DNA of 64,000 nt from Ponticoccus alexandrii (GTDB lineage: Bacteria; Pseudomonadota; Alphaproteobacteria; Rhodobacterales; Rhodobacteraceae). Location: the NCBI RefSeq assembly GCF_016806125.1, contig NZ_CP047166.1, positions 1,240,001 through 1,304,000 of the forward strand, in the 5' to 3' direction. Below are positions 40,385 through 49,532 of the stretch, piece after piece; the stretch's first letter is position 1; each line of letters opens with the position of its first letter. The notes beneath the pieces are model-generated. The model ran no database searches, had not been told where the DNA came from, and saw nothing but the letters and a program-made list of their open reading frames with translations. A program made the translations under genes and the position numbers.

Positions 40385-41239
40385 ATGACGGGGGGCAGAT
40401 CGACAGGATTGGTGGCCGTGACGGCCATGATCACCCTGTTTCTTGCCGGATGCGGCGGGGACGGTGCCCGCGGCAAAGGGCCGGACAATACGCCGCTGGA
40501 ATCCTATACCGCCAAGCAGATCTTCGAGCGTGGCGAATACGAGATCAACGCGAAGGACTGGGGCGACGCGGCTTTCTACTTTGGCGAAGTGGAGCGGCTG
40601 TACCCCTATTCCGAGATGGCCAAGCGTGCGCTGATCATGCAGGCCTATGCCTATCACAAGGACCGCGAATACGATAACGCGCGCTCTTCGGCGCAGCGGT
40701 TCATCGATTTCTATCCGGCGGACGAAGACGCGGCCTACGCGCAGTATCTCCTGGCGCTGTCCTACTATGACCAGATCGAACTGGTCGGCCGCGATCAGGG
40801 CCTGACCTTTCAGGCCCTGCAGGCGCTGCGCACGGTGATCGAGCGCTATCCCGACAGCGAATATGCGCGCTCTTCGATCCTGAAATTCGACCTTGCCTTC
40901 GATCACCTCGCCGGCAAGGAGATGGAGATCGGGCGCTACTACCTGAAACGCGACCACTTCGGCGCGGCGATCAGCCGGTTCCGCGTGGTGGTCGAGGACT
41001 TCCAGACCACCACCCATACGCCCGAGGCGCTGCACCGGCTGGTCGAATCCTACCTGTCCCTTGGCCTGACCGCAGAGGCGCAGACGGCGGGCGCGATCCT
41101 TGGTTACAACTACCAGTCGACCGAGTGGTACGAGGACAGCTACAAGCTGCTCACCCGGCAGGGGCTGAAGCCCGAGGTGCTGGGCGACAGCTGGCTGGCT
41201 CAGATCTACCGTCAGATGATCAAGGGCGAGTGGCTTTGA
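40385..41239 (+). CDS. bamD: BamD, outer-membrane assembly lipoprotein
   Basis: A 284-residue lipoprotein, the essential partner of BamA in inserting beta-barrel proteins. The signal peptide ends in the lipobox LAGC (Cys at ~24). The mature part begins with TAKQIFERGEYEINAKDWGDAA and contains about five TPR repeats, with the family motifs YPYSEMAKRALIMQAYAYHKDREYDNA and AAYAQYLLALSYYDQI. The start at 40385 gives a normal signal peptide; an ATG 33 bases upstream is possible. It is between lpxC and recN, a common order in Rhodobacterales. Confidence 0.95.
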   Translation: MTGGRSTGLVAVTAMITLFLAGCGGDGARGKGPDNTPLESYTAKQIFERGEYEINAKDWGDAAFYFGEVERLYPYSEMAKRALIMQAYAYHKDREYDNARSSAQRFIDFYPADEDAAYAQYLLALSYYDQIELVGRDQGLTFQALQALRTVIERYPDSEYARSSILKFDLAFDHLAGKEMEIGRYYLKRDHFGAAISRFRVVVEDFQTTTHTPEALHRLVESYLSLGLTAEAQTAGAILGYNYQSTEWYEDSYKLLTRQGLKPEVLGDSWLAQIYRQMIKGEWL

Positions 41240-41274
41240 GGGAGGTGGGGTAACTCCCCACCCAATGGCTGACC

Positions 41275-42927
41275 ATGCTCCGCGCGCTTGAAATCCGCGA
41301 CATGCTGATCATCGACCGGCTGGATCTTGAATTCCAGCCGGGTCTCAACGTGCTGACCGGGGAAACCGGGGCGGGCAAGTCGATCCTTCTGGACAGTCTG
41401 GGCTTCGTGCTGGGCTGGCGCGGTCGCGCCGCGCTGGTGCGGTCGGGGGCCGAGCAGGGCGAGGTCGTCGCCGAGTTCCAGCTGCCCGAGGGCCATCCGG
41501 CCTATGCCGTGCTCGAAGAGGCCGGTCTGCCCGCCTCGGAAGAGTTGATCCTGCGCCGGGTGAACACGGCGGACGGGCGCAAGACCGGCTGGGTCAACGA
41601 CCGGCGGGTGTCGGGCGAGGTGTTGCGGCAACTCTCTGACACGTTGGTCGAATTGCACGGGCAGCATGACGACAAAGGCCTTCTGGACCCCAAGGGGCAC
41701 CGCGCGATCCTCGACAGCTATGCCGGAACGGATGCCGCGCGCGAGGCGGTGCGCGGCGCGTGGCGCGACCTGCAGGCCGCGCGCAAGACCCGCGACAAGG
41801 CCATCGAAGCGCTGGAGGCCGTGCGCGCGGAGGAAGAGTTCCTGCGCCACGCGGTCGCCGAACTGTCCAAGCTGGCGCCAGAGGCCGGCGAGGAAGAGGT
41901 GCTGGACAAGCGCCGCCGCGACATGCAGGCCGCCGAGAAGATCCGCGACGACATCGCGCAGGCCTCGAACGCCTTGGGATACGACGGGGCCGAGGGCGCC
42001 ATGGCAAGCGCCCTGCGCTGGCTGGAAGGCGCGGCGGACAAGGCGGACGGCAGGCTGGATGCGCCGATTGCGGCGCTGGCCCGCGCCATGGCCGAACTGG
42101 ACGATGCGGCGCGCGGGGTGGCCGATTGCCTCGACGCGCTGGAGTTCAATCCGGCAGAGCTGGAAGACACCGAAGAGCGGCTCTTTGCGCTGCGCGGGCT
42201 GGCGCGCAAGCATCAGGTGCAGCCTGACGATCTGGCCGGGCTGGCAGAGACGCTCGCGGCGCGGCTCGAGGCGCTGGATGCGGGCGAGGCGCGGATCGGT
42301 GACCTTGACCGCGCGGTGACAGAGGCCGAGGCCGCTTTTGACACCGCCGCCACGGCCCTGACAGAGGCGCGGCGCGCGGCCGCCGGGCGGCTGGACCGCG
42401 TCGTCGCCGCCGAACTGGCCCCGCTGAAGATGGAACGCGCGGTCTTCCGCACCGAGATCACCGAGGCGCCCGCCGGTCCCGAGGGCCGTGATGCCGTGGC
42501 CTTCACCGTGGCCACCAACCCGGGCGCGCCCTCCGGCCCGCTGAACCGCATCGCCTCGGGCGGCGAACTCTCGCGCTTCCTGCTGGCTCTGAAGGTCTGC
42601 CTTTCGGAAGAGCAGGGCGGCGGGGTCACGATGATCTTCGACGAGATCGACCGGGGTGTCGGCGGGGCCACCGCCGACGCGGTCGGACGGCGCCTGAAGG
42701 CCTTGGCCGAGGGCGGTCAGGTTCTGGTGGTGACGCATTCGCCGCAGGTCGCGGCCCTTGGCGGCCACCACTGGCGGGTGGCGAAGCGCGTCGAGGAGGG
42801 CATGACCCTCTCCGAGGTCGTGCCGCTGGCCACCGCCGAGCGCGAGGCAGAGATCGCGCGGATGCTCTCGGGCGACACCGTCACCGCAGAGGCCCGCGCC
42901 GCGGCCCGCGCCCTTCTGGCCGGCTGA
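41275..42927 (+). CDS. recN: RecN, SMC-like DNA repair ATPase
   Basis: A 550-residue double-strand-break repair protein. Walker A GETGAGKS is at ~30-37, long coiled-coil arms occupy ~150-370, and the C-terminal ATPase half has the signature ASGGELSRFLLAL (~425-437) and Walker B MIFDEIDRGVGG (~453-464). Residues ~497-503 (VTHSPQVA) are the H-loop. The start is 35 bases after bamD. Alphaproteobacterial recN is often under LexA control, but I see no GTTC-N7-GTTC box right upstream, so it may depend on bamD transcription. Confidence 0.96.
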   Translation: MLRALEIRDMLIIDRLDLEFQPGLNVLTGETGAGKSILLDSLGFVLGWRGRAALVRSGAEQGEVVAEFQLPEGHPAYAVLEEAGLPASEELILRRVNTADGRKTGWVNDRRVSGEVLRQLSDTLVELHGQHDDKGLLDPKGHRAILDSYAGTDAAREAVRGAWRDLQAARKTRDKAIEALEAVRAEEEFLRHAVAELSKLAPEAGEEEVLDKRRRDMQAAEKIRDDIAQASNALGYDGAEGAMASALRWLEGAADKADGRLDAPIAALARAMAELDDAARGVADCLDALEFNPAELEDTEERLFALRGLARKHQVQPDDLAGLAETLAARLEALDAGEARIGDLDRAVTEAEAAFDTAATALTEARRAAAGRLDRVVAAELAPLKMERAVFRTEITEAPAGPEGRDAVAFTVATNPGAPSGPLNRIASGGELSRFLLALKVCLSEEQGGGVTMIFDEIDRGVGGATADAVGRRLKALAEGGQVLVVTHSPQVAALGGHHWRVAKRVEEGMTLSEVVPLATAEREAEIARMLSGDTVTAEARAAARALLAG

Positions 42928-43055
42928 CCCAACCCCACGGCCCCCGGTCACTCGGTGGCACCATCACCGCGCCGATAGAATCCCGAGGGCCGTCTGCCTG
43001 TCTCGCCACAGCCTGCCTTCCTCCGAACCGGTCCGAAGCGGTTTTCAACCCCGTC

Positions 43056-43142
43056 TCTTCTCTGGTCCCGAAATACCTCGGGGGGTTCAAGCCTCACTCT
43101 GTCCGCTAGACAGAGTGAGGCTTGAACGGGGGCAGAGCCCCC
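43056..43142 (+). repeat. Dispersed intergenic repeat, copy B, carrying a strong terminator hairpin
   Basis: The repeat reads CTCTTCTCTGGT, CGAAATACCTCGGGGG, and ends with GGGGGCAGAGCCCCC (43128-43142). Between these blocks, where copy C has only four bases, lies a 19-bp perfect stem with a five-base loop (43085-43127). The whole element sits between the convergent recN and FAD-dehydrogenase genes and probably acts as a two-way terminator. Confidence 0.75.
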
Positions 43143-43184
43143 ATCTGCCGGTCATTCCGGGCGCAGGCCCATGCTTCATGCCGA

Positions 43185-44561
43185 TCAGTTGCCGGGCGGC
43201 ACCAGCTTGCCGGGGTTCATGATCCCCAAGGGGTCGAGCGCGCGCTTCAGGTCGCCCATCACCTCCCAGCCGTCGCCGTGTTCGGCGCGCATGAAGGCGG
43301 TCTTGCCCATGCCGACGCCATGCTCTCCGGTCGAGGTGCCGCCCAGCCGCAGCGCGCGCTCCGACATGCGCGCCGAAAGGGCCTTGGCCTCGGTCAGGTC
43401 CTCGGGGCGGTCCGGGTCGATCAGCAGGATCGCGTGGAAATTGCCGTCCCCGACGTGGCCGAGGATCGGGCCGGGGACGCTGCTGGCGGCGATGTCGGCC
43501 TGCGTTTCCTCGACGGCGCGGGCCAGTTGCGAGATCGGCACGCAGATGTCCGTCACCACCGCGCGCGCACCGGGGCGCGAGGCGAGGATGGCGTAATAGC
43601 CGTTGTGGCGCATCGACCAGAGCGCGCGGCGTTCCTCTTCGCGGGCGGACCAGCGGAAGGGGCTTGCACCATGATCCGCCACGATCTCGGCGAAGCGTTC
43701 GGCGTCCTGCGCGGCGCTTTCGGGGCTGCCGTGGAATTCCACCATCAGGTGCGGCGCGGCGGCCATATCGGTGCCCGCATGGGCGTTGAAGGCCTGCGCC
43801 GTGGCGGTGTCGGCGAATTCGATCCGGGCCATGGGGATGCCCATCTGGATCGTCTCGGTCACCGCCGCCACCGCGCTGTTCATGTCGGGGAAGGCGCAGA
43901 TGCCCGCCGTGGTCGCTTCGGGGATGCCGTGCAGGCGCAGGGTCAGCCGCGTCACCAGCCCCAGGGTGCCTTCGGAGCCGAGGAAGAGCGCCGTCAGATC
44001 GTAGCCCGCGGCGGATTTGCGCGCCCGGCTGCCGGTCTGGATCACCCGGCCATCGGCCAGCACCACCTCCAGCCCCATGACGTTGTCGCGCATCGACCCG
44101 TAGCGCACCGTCGTCGTCCCCGAGGCGCGCGTCATCGCCATGCCGCCGAGCGAGGCATTGGCGCCGGGATCGACCGGGAAGAACAGGCCCGTGGTGCGCA
44201 GCTCTTCGTTCAGGGCCTCGCGGGTCACGCCGGGTTCGACCTCGACATCCATGTCGGCGGCGCGGATCTCCAGCACGCGGTTCATGCGGCTGAAATCCAC
44301 CACCACGCCGCCCTGCACGGCCAGCCCGTGCCCCTCCAGAGAGGTCCCGGCGCCCCAGCCGATCACCGGCACCCGCTCGGACGCGCAGATGCGCACGATC
44401 TCCCGCACCTCGGCGGTGCTTTCCGGATAGGCGACCGCATCGGGCGGCATGTCGGGAAAATAGGACTCGGACTTGCCATGCGCGGCAAGATCGGCTTTGG
44501 ACAGGCCAAGGCGCGGGCCGAGAAGCTCTTGCAAGAGGCGGATTGCCTGCTCTGTGGCCAT
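43185..44561 (-). CDS. FAD-binding D-lactate dehydrogenase (cytochrome)-like oxidoreductase
   Basis: A 458-residue vanillyl-alcohol-oxidase-fold flavoprotein, length typical of the Dld1/LDHD/GlcD group. The PCMH FAD domain shows AYPESTAEVREIVRIC (~39-54), IGWGAGTSLEGHGLAV (~62-77), PGANASLGGMAMTRASGTTTVRYG (~127-150) and FLGSEGTLGLVT (~188-199). The C-terminal domain carries HVGDGNFHAILLIDP and GEHGVGMGK, with the metal and substrate histidines. It probably oxidises D-lactate or a related 2-hydroxy acid to the keto acid and reduces cytochrome c. Start at 44561 follows GGAG. It is divergent from the ClC gene by 81 bases. Confidence 0.9.
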   Translation of the reverse strand: MATEQAIRLLQELLGPRLGLSKADLAAHGKSESYFPDMPPDAVAYPESTAEVREIVRICASERVPVIGWGAGTSLEGHGLAVQGGVVVDFSRMNRVLEIRAADMDVEVEPGVTREALNEELRTTGLFFPVDPGANASLGGMAMTRASGTTTVRYGSMRDNVMGLEVVLADGRVIQTGSRARKSAAGYDLTALFLGSEGTLGLVTRLTLRLHGIPEATTAGICAFPDMNSAVAAVTETIQMGIPMARIEFADTATAQAFNAHAGTDMAAAPHLMVEFHGSPESAAQDAERFAEIVADHGASPFRWSAREEERRALWSMRHNGYYAILASRPGARAVVTDICVPISQLARAVEETQADIAASSVPGPILGHVGDGNFHAILLIDPDRPEDLTEAKALSARMSERALRLGGTSTGEHGVGMGKTAFMRAEHGDGWEVMGDLKRALDPLGIMNPGKLVPPGN

Positions 44562-44642
44562 CGGGATCTCCGGTAAAGACGTCCCGGTCACACTAACCAT
44601 TGCCCGCATCGGACGAAAGTCGCGGGATCGGAGGAAGCGTCC

Positions 44643-46313
44643 ATGCTGAGGCATCTGCACCGGCAGCTCGACGAGACCAGACGGCGCTGTGCCGAAGGCT
44701 GGGGGCTGGTCCGGCACAAGGGCCCCAGCCAGATTCAGTTCTGGTTCATCGCGCTGCTGCTGGGCGTGGCCTCGGGTTTGGCCGCCATTGCCTTTCGCGG
44801 GGCGGTGGAATGGTTGCAGGCCACCGTCTACGGCACCGACAACGTCAACACGCTGCACAGCTTTGCCGAGGCGCTGCCGTGGATCTGGGTGCTGCTGATC
44901 CCGGTCTTCGGCGGAATCGCGGTGGGCATCATCCTGCATGTCTTCACCACGGACGGGCGCGTGCGCTCGGTCGCGGATGTGATCGAGGGTGCCGCGCTGA
45001 ACGACGGGCGCGTGGAAAAGAAGGCGGGGCTGGCCTCGGTCCTGTGTTCGTGGATCACGCTGTCGACCGGCGGCTCCACCGGGCGCGAGGGGCCGGTGGT
45101 GCATATCGCCGCGCTGGCATCCAGCTGGGTGGCGAACCTTCTGCGGGTCGATGGCATAACCGGGCGCGACCTGCTGGGCTGCGCGGTGGCGGGCGCGGTC
45201 TCTGCCTCGTTCAACGCGCCCATCGCCGGGGCGCTCTTTGCGCTGGAGGTCGTGCTGCGGCACTTTGCGCTGCACGCCTTCGCGCCCATCGTGGTGGCCA
45301 GCGCCGCCGGGACGGTGATCAACCGGCTGGTCTATGGCGACGTGACCGAGTTTACCCTGCCTGGCACCACCACCGTCGAGTTCTACCTGGAGCTGCCGGC
45401 CTTCTTCCTGCTGGGGCTGGTCTGCGGGCTGGTCGCGGTCATCATGATGCGGTCGATCTTCTTCGCGGACGACCTGGAAACCAACCTGCAACGGCGCCTC
45501 GGGCTGCCCTACTGGCTGCGGCCCGCGCTGGCGGGCTGCCTGCTGGGCGGGCTGGCGATCCTCTTTCCGCATATCATCGGCGTCGGCTATGAGACGACCT
45601 CGCGTGCGCTGACCGGCCATATGGGGCTGGGGGAAGCGGTGGCCTTCGCCGTCATCAAGGTGGCGGCGGTCTCGATCACCGTGGCCGGGCGCATGGGCGG
45701 CGGGATGTTCTCGCCCTCGCTGATGGTGGGCGCGCTGACGGGCCTCGCCTTCGGCCACATCGCCACCGGGGTCTTCCCCGAGATGTCCTCGGCCTTCACG
45801 CTCTACGCGTTGGCGGGCATGGGCGGGGTCGCGGCGGCGGTGCTGGGCGCGCCGATTTCGACCACGCTGATCGTCTTCGAGCTGACCGGGGACTGGCAGA
45901 CCGGGCTGGCGGTCATGGTTTCGGTCTCGATGTCGACGGCGCTGGCCAGCCGGGCGGTGAACCGGTCGTACTTCCTGACCCAGCTCGAGCGGCGCAACGT
46001 GCGCCTGTCGGCGGGGCCGCAAAGCTACCTGCTGGCGATGTTCCGGGTGCAGGGGGTGATGCGCAAGCCCACCGACAAGGGGGCAGCGGACGAAGAGATC
46101 TGTCTGGAGATGATCGCGCAGGGGCTTTTCGTGCAGGCCAGCGCCACGCTGGAGACCGCCTTGCCGCGGTTCGACAAGTCCGGTGTAGCCTTCCTGCCGG
46201 TGGTCACGATGGAGGGCGAAGAGCCGGTGTTGCAGGGGGCGCTGTTCCAGGTAGATGCGCTGAAGGCCTATAATCGCGCGCTGGCGGCGACGGCAGCGGA
46301 GGAGCATCGGTAG
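44643..46313 (+). CDS. ClC-family chloride channel/transporter
   Basis: A 556-residue ClC membrane protein. Selectivity-filter motifs are GSTGREGPVVHIA (~144-156) with the external gating glutamate E149, and GGMFSPSLMVG (~349-359). Ungapped comparison of NAPIAGALFALEVV with E. coli ClC-ec1 NAPLAGILFIIEEM places E202 at the first Glu but Val203 where the antiporter has its inner proton glutamate. Loss of that residue is typical of channel-type ClCs, although some antiporters also lack it. A degenerate CBS-like region occupies ~455-530. It could serve Cl- balance during osmotic stress next to ectoine genes; that is inference. Confidence 0.92.
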   Translation: MLRHLHRQLDETRRRCAEGWGLVRHKGPSQIQFWFIALLLGVASGLAAIAFRGAVEWLQATVYGTDNVNTLHSFAEALPWIWVLLIPVFGGIAVGIILHVFTTDGRVRSVADVIEGAALNDGRVEKKAGLASVLCSWITLSTGGSTGREGPVVHIAALASSWVANLLRVDGITGRDLLGCAVAGAVSASFNAPIAGALFALEVVLRHFALHAFAPIVVASAAGTVINRLVYGDVTEFTLPGTTTVEFYLELPAFFLLGLVCGLVAVIMMRSIFFADDLETNLQRRLGLPYWLRPALAGCLLGGLAILFPHIIGVGYETTSRALTGHMGLGEAVAFAVIKVAAVSITVAGRMGGGMFSPSLMVGALTGLAFGHIATGVFPEMSSAFTLYALAGMGGVAAAVLGAPISTTLIVFELTGDWQTGLAVMVSVSMSTALASRAVNRSYFLTQLERRNVRLSAGPQSYLLAMFRVQGVMRKPTDKGAADEEICLEMIAQGLFVQASATLETALPRFDKSGVAFLPVVTMEGEEPVLQGALFQVDALKAYNRALAATAAEEHR

Positions 46314-46356
46314 GGGCGGGCCGGTTGGACAGCGCGGTGGCGACAGTCGGGCCGCT

Positions 46357-46405
46357 GGGGGCTCTGCCCCCAGACCCCCGAGGGTATTTGGCAAACCAGA
46401 GAAGG
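46357..46405 (-). repeat. Dispersed intergenic repeat, copy D
   Basis: On the minus strand: CTTCTCTGGT, CCAAATACCC, CGGGGGT and GGGGGCAGAGCCCCC, the most complete hairpin-ended copy with C. It lies between the convergent clc and ectR genes. No gene is seen in the remaining 46314-46509. Confidence 0.7.
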
Positions 46406-46509
46406 ATGGGGGATTCGGCGCGCGGGTCGCTTGGCGTCTGTCGGCGCTGGCGGGTTTTTGGCGGGGGCGGCGGCTGGTGGGGTACGCAGGGCCAGTCGGA
46501 GACGGGTGC

Positions 46510-47043
46510 CTAGTGGCTGGTCTTGCCGGTGTGGATGTCGCCGATGGTCAGCACCGGGGAGGCATCGAGTTCATGCGCGTCCAGCATCGCGGCCACGCGT
46601 TCCAGCGCACCGACGAGCATGGCCTGTTCCCAGTCGGCCAGCTTCTCGAACTCTTTCACGTAGCGTTGCTGCAGGGCGTCGGGGGCCTCTTCCACGGCAG
46701 CCTGTCCGTCGGGCGTCAGGACGATGTCGGTCTGCCTGCGGTCTTCCGCGTTCCGGTGCCGGGTCGCGAAGCCGCGTCCGACGAGCTTGTCGACCAGTGC
46801 CGTCACCGTCGCCTGACTGACGCCCATCTGCTTGGCCAGCGCCTTGGGCTGCGCGCTGCCGCCCTTTCCGGCCACGATCTGAAGCACCCGCAGTTGCGCA
46901 GGAGTCAGGCCCGCCGCCTGTGCGAGGTCGCGGGCATAAAGCTCTGTCGAGCGCAGGATGCGTCGCAGGGCGATCAGGCTTTCATCGGTTCGATCCACGG
47001 CCATCTCCGGCATGATCGCCTTTGTCGCACGGTTCAACCGCAT
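46510..47043 (-). CDS. ectR: EctR, MarR-family regulator of ectoine synthesis
   Basis: A 177-residue winged-helix repressor. Helix-turn-helix region is AKQMGVSQATVTALVDKLVGRGF (~68-90) and the wing is RNAEDRRQTDIVLTPDG (~94-110), all MarR hallmarks. It is divergent from ectABC, as EctR1 is in halophilic methylotrophs, and EctR-type proteins repress ect transcription at low osmolarity (established knowledge). A dyad at 47055-47081 lies just upstream of its start and overlaps a TATAAG that could be its -10, so self-repression is likely. The C-terminus (GDIHTGKTSH) is short and polar. Confidence 0.88.
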   Translation of the reverse strand: MRLNRATKAIMPEMAVDRTDESLIALRRILRSTELYARDLAQAAGLTPAQLRVLQIVAGKGGSAQPKALAKQMGVSQATVTALVDKLVGRGFATRHRNAEDRRQTDIVLTPDGQAAVEEAPDALQQRYVKEFEKLADWEQAMLVGALERVAAMLDAHELDASPVLTIGDIHTGKTSH

Positions 47044-47054
47044 GCTCCAGACTC

Positions 47055-47131
47055 CTTGTAGCGGATAAGTGCTTATACAAGGCTAACGGTATTCTGTCCA
47101 ATCTTGACAGGTTTTTGGCGGCTAATATCCC
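47055..47131. promoter_or_regulatory. ectR/ectA divergent control region: dyad operator and ectA promoter
   Basis: ATAAG-TG-CTTAT (47065-47076) is a perfect inverted repeat within a larger set that includes CTTGT and ACAAG arms (47055-47081), a plausible MarR-family site. On the minus strand it overlaps TATAAG, a candidate ectR -10. On the plus strand TTGACA (47104-47109) with TATCCC 16 bases later is a candidate ectA promoter. A long UTR follows; GACTGTT (47176) and AACAGTC (47218) form a distant inverted repeat before the ectA ribosome site. Confidence 0.5.
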
Positions 47132-47237
47132 TTAAAACGCTGGCACAAGCCGCTATGGACGAAAATAATTGCTTAGACTGTTGAAACAATCCGGGCTTTC
47201 GATTACTTAGTCCATCGAACAGTCAAGGAGCCATACC

Positions 47238-47774
47238 ATGCCTAAGGACGTCTCTGACCCGGAGACTAGGGTGCCCCTGTTGCGCAAGCCGCGCAGCACC
47301 GATGGGGCCGCAATCTGGGAGCTGGTGCGCAACTGCCCGCCGCTCGATCAAAATTCCATGTACGCGAACCTGATCCAGGCCGATCATTTTCGCGACACCT
47401 GCGTGGTGGCGGAGCTGGACGGCGAGATCGTCGGCTGGATTTCCGGCCACATGATCCCCGGTCAGGATGCGTTCTTCGTCTGGCAGGTGGCGGTGGGTGA
47501 AAAGGCCCGCGGGATGGGCCTGGGCAAGAAGATGCTGGTGCATCTCGTCCGCCGCCCCGAGTGCATCACCGCCGAGACTCTGAAGACGACCATTACCGAG
47601 AGCAACAAGGCCTCCTGGGGCATGTTCCGCAGCTTCGCGCGCAGCATCGGCGGGGCCCTCTGGGATCGCCCGCATTTCGAAGAGGACGACCACTTCGAAG
47701 GCGCCGCCGCCACGGAACACATGGTCACGATCACGCTGCCCGAGCATCGCAGCCACCTGCGCGCCGTCGCCTGA
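47238..47774 (+). CDS. ectA: EctA, L-2,4-diaminobutyrate acetyltransferase
   Basis: A 178-residue GNAT enzyme that acetylates diaminobutyrate with acetyl-CoA, second step of ectoine synthesis. Family features: KPRSTDGAAIWELVRNCPPLDQNSMYANLIQ (~15-45), the acetyl-CoA loop EKARGMGLGKKMLVHL (~87-102), and TESNKASWGMFRSFAR (~122-137), all strongly EctA-like. AAGGAG precedes the start. It opens the ect operon; ectB follows after a 64-base gap that repeats GAACAGTCAA also found before ectA. Confidence 0.97.
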   Translation: MPKDVSDPETRVPLLRKPRSTDGAAIWELVRNCPPLDQNSMYANLIQADHFRDTCVVAELDGEIVGWISGHMIPGQDAFFVWQVAVGEKARGMGLGKKMLVHLVRRPECITAETLKTTITESNKASWGMFRSFARSIGGALWDRPHFEEDDHFEGAAATEHMVTITLPEHRSHLRAVA

Positions 47775-47838
47775 TCGCCTGAATTCCAGAACAGTCAAAC
47801 AGATGATACGCCCCCAAGCGGGGCGGAAAGGACATGCT

Positions 47839-49113
47839 ATGTCTACCGACAACACCATTTTCGAACGCCGCGAAAGCGAAGCCCGCTCTTACTGCCGCTC
47901 GTTCCCCACGCGCTTCGTGCGCGCCAAGGGCTCCGAGATGTGGGACGCCGACGGCAAACGCTATATCGACTTCCTCGCCGGGTGTTCCTCGCTGAACTAC
48001 GGCCACAACGACGATGACATGCAGGCCGCTCTGATCGAGCACATCAAGGCCGATGGCATCACGCACGGTCTGGACATGTTCACCGAGACCAAGGCCGACT
48101 TCCTGACGACCTTCGAAGAGGTCGTGCTGAAGCCGCGTGGCATGGACTACAAGGTCATGATGACCGGCCCGACCGGCACCAATGCCGTCGAGGCCGCGCT
48201 GAAGCTGGCGCGCAAGGTCACCGGCCGCAAGAATGTCATCGCGTTCACCAACGGCTTTCACGGCATGACCATGGGCGCGCTTGCCGCGACCGGTAATGCC
48301 GGCAAGCGGGCCGGTGCGGGCACCGATCTGGATGGCGTCACGCGGATGCCCTTCGAGGGCGCGCTGGAAGGCATCGACAGCCTCAGCTACCTCGAACAGA
48401 TGCTGTCGAACGGCTCTTCGGGCATCGATGCCCCGGCGGCCTTCCTGATCGAGCCGATTCAGGGCGAGGGCGGTCTGAACGCCGCGTCGAAGGAATTCCT
48501 TCAGGGCCTGCAACGCCTTGCCAAGGAACACGGCGCGCTGCTGATCCTCGACGACATTCAGGCGGGCTGTGGCCGCGCCGGAAGCTTCTTCTCGTTCGAA
48601 GACATGGACGTGCAGCCGGACTTGATCCCGATGGCCAAGTCCTTCAGCGGCATGGGTCTGCCCTTCGCGGCCCTGCTGATGAAGCCCGAGCACGACATCT
48701 GGGGCCCGGCAGAGCATAACGGCACGTTCCGGGGCAACACCCACGCCTTCGTCACCGCCCGCGTGGCGCTGGAGAAGTTCTGGAAGGACGACGCCTTCCA
48801 ACGTGAACTGGCCGAGAAATCCGTCCTGCTGACCACCGGCCTGCAGGCCATCGCGGACGAGATCCCCGGTGCCACGCTGAAGGGCCGCGGCCTGATGCAG
48901 GGCGTCGACGTCGGTTCTGGCGACCTGGCTGGCGCGATTTGCGCGCGCTGCTTCGAGGCCGGCCTGATCATCGAAACCTCGGGTGCCGAGGACGAGGTCG
49001 TGAAAGTGCTTGCCCCCCTGACCACCAGCCCCGCGCTGATGGAAGAGGGCCTTGGCATCCTTCTTGACGCGACCCGTGCCCTGACCGACAACAACAAAAT
49101 TGCAGCGGAGTAA
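47839..49113 (+). CDS. ectB: EctB, diaminobutyrate-2-oxoglutarate transaminase
   Basis: A 424-residue PLP aminotransferase (class III) that makes L-2,4-diaminobutyrate from aspartate semialdehyde and glutamate. The PLP lysine is K267 in [12 protein letters not shown], the cofactor Asp is in [13 protein letters not shown] (D238/D239), and [16 protein letters not shown] (~110-125) binds phosphate. The start at 47839 gives [14 protein letters not shown], the usual EctB N-terminus, and AGGA lies upstream. An in-frame ATG at 47803 would add 12 residues. It ends five bases before ectC. Confidence 0.97.
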   Translation: MSTDNTIFERRESEARSYCRSFPTRFVRAKGSEMWDADGKRYIDFLAGCSSLNYGHNDDDMQAALIEHIKADGITHGLDMFTETKADFLTTFEEVVLKPRGMDYKVMMTGPTGTNAVEAALKLARKVTGRKNVIAFTNGFHGMTMGALAATGNAGKRAGAGTDLDGVTRMPFEGALEGIDSLSYLEQMLSNGSSGIDAPAAFLIEPIQGEGGLNAASKEFLQGLQRLAKEHGALLILDDIQAGCGRAGSFFSFEDMDVQPDLIPMAKSFSGMGLPFAALLMKPEHDIWGPAEHNGTFRGNTHAFVTARVALEKFWKDDAFQRELAEKSVLLTTGLQAIADEIPGATLKGRGLMQGVDVGSGDLAGAICARCFEAGLIIETSGAEDEVVKVLAPLTTSPALMEEGLGILLDATRALTDNNKIAAE

Positions 49114-49118
49114 CACCC

Positions 49119-49532
49119 ATGATCGTCCGTGATTTCAACGATATCGTAAAGAACCAGCGGGACCGCGTGGTCTCTGATGCCAAGTGGTCCAGCGTGCGGA
49201 TGCTGCTGGCCGATGATGGAATGGGCTTCTCGTTCCACATCACCTTCCTCGAGGAAGGCAGCGAGCACACGTTCGAGTACAAGAACCACTTTGAAAGCGT
49301 CTACTGCATGCAGGGCAAGGGCTCGATCACCGACCTTGCCACCGGCGAGACGCATGAGATCAAGCCTGGCGTTATGTATGCGCTGGACAAGCACGACCGC
49401 CACATCCTGCGGGCCGAGGAAGAGCTTGTCATGGCCTGCTGCTTCAACCCGCCGGTGACCGGCACCGAGGTGCACCGCGAGGACGGCTCTTACGCTGCGC
49501 CCGGGGAGGTCACCGAGGAGGTGTCCGCATGA
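49119..49532 (+). CDS. ectC: EctC, ectoine synthase
   Basis: A 137-residue cupin that cyclises N-gamma-acetyl-diaminobutyrate to ectoine. Iron ligands known for EctC align to E59 (NHFESVYC), Y87 (GVMYALD) and H95 (KHDRH). The N-terminus [11 protein letters not shown] and [21 protein letters not shown] near the end are family signatures. It is full length. Its stop overlaps the aspartokinase start by four bases (ATGA). No ectD hydroxylase follows, so the product here is ectoine, not 5-hydroxyectoine, unless ectD is elsewhere. Confidence 0.98.
   Translation: MIVRDFNDIVKNQRDRVVSDAKWSSVRMLLADDGMGFSFHITFLEEGSEHTFEYKNHFESVYCMQGKGSITDLATGETHEIKPGVMYALDKHDRHILRAEEELVMACCFNPPVTGTEVHREDGSYAAPGEVTEEVSA

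Noticed and set aside
44562-46394. Long minus-strand open frame upstream of the FAD dehydrogenase, through the ClC gene
   Set aside because: It is antisense to clc and rich in His, Arg and Gln; the dehydrogenase start at 44561 has a ribosome site and the right N-terminus.
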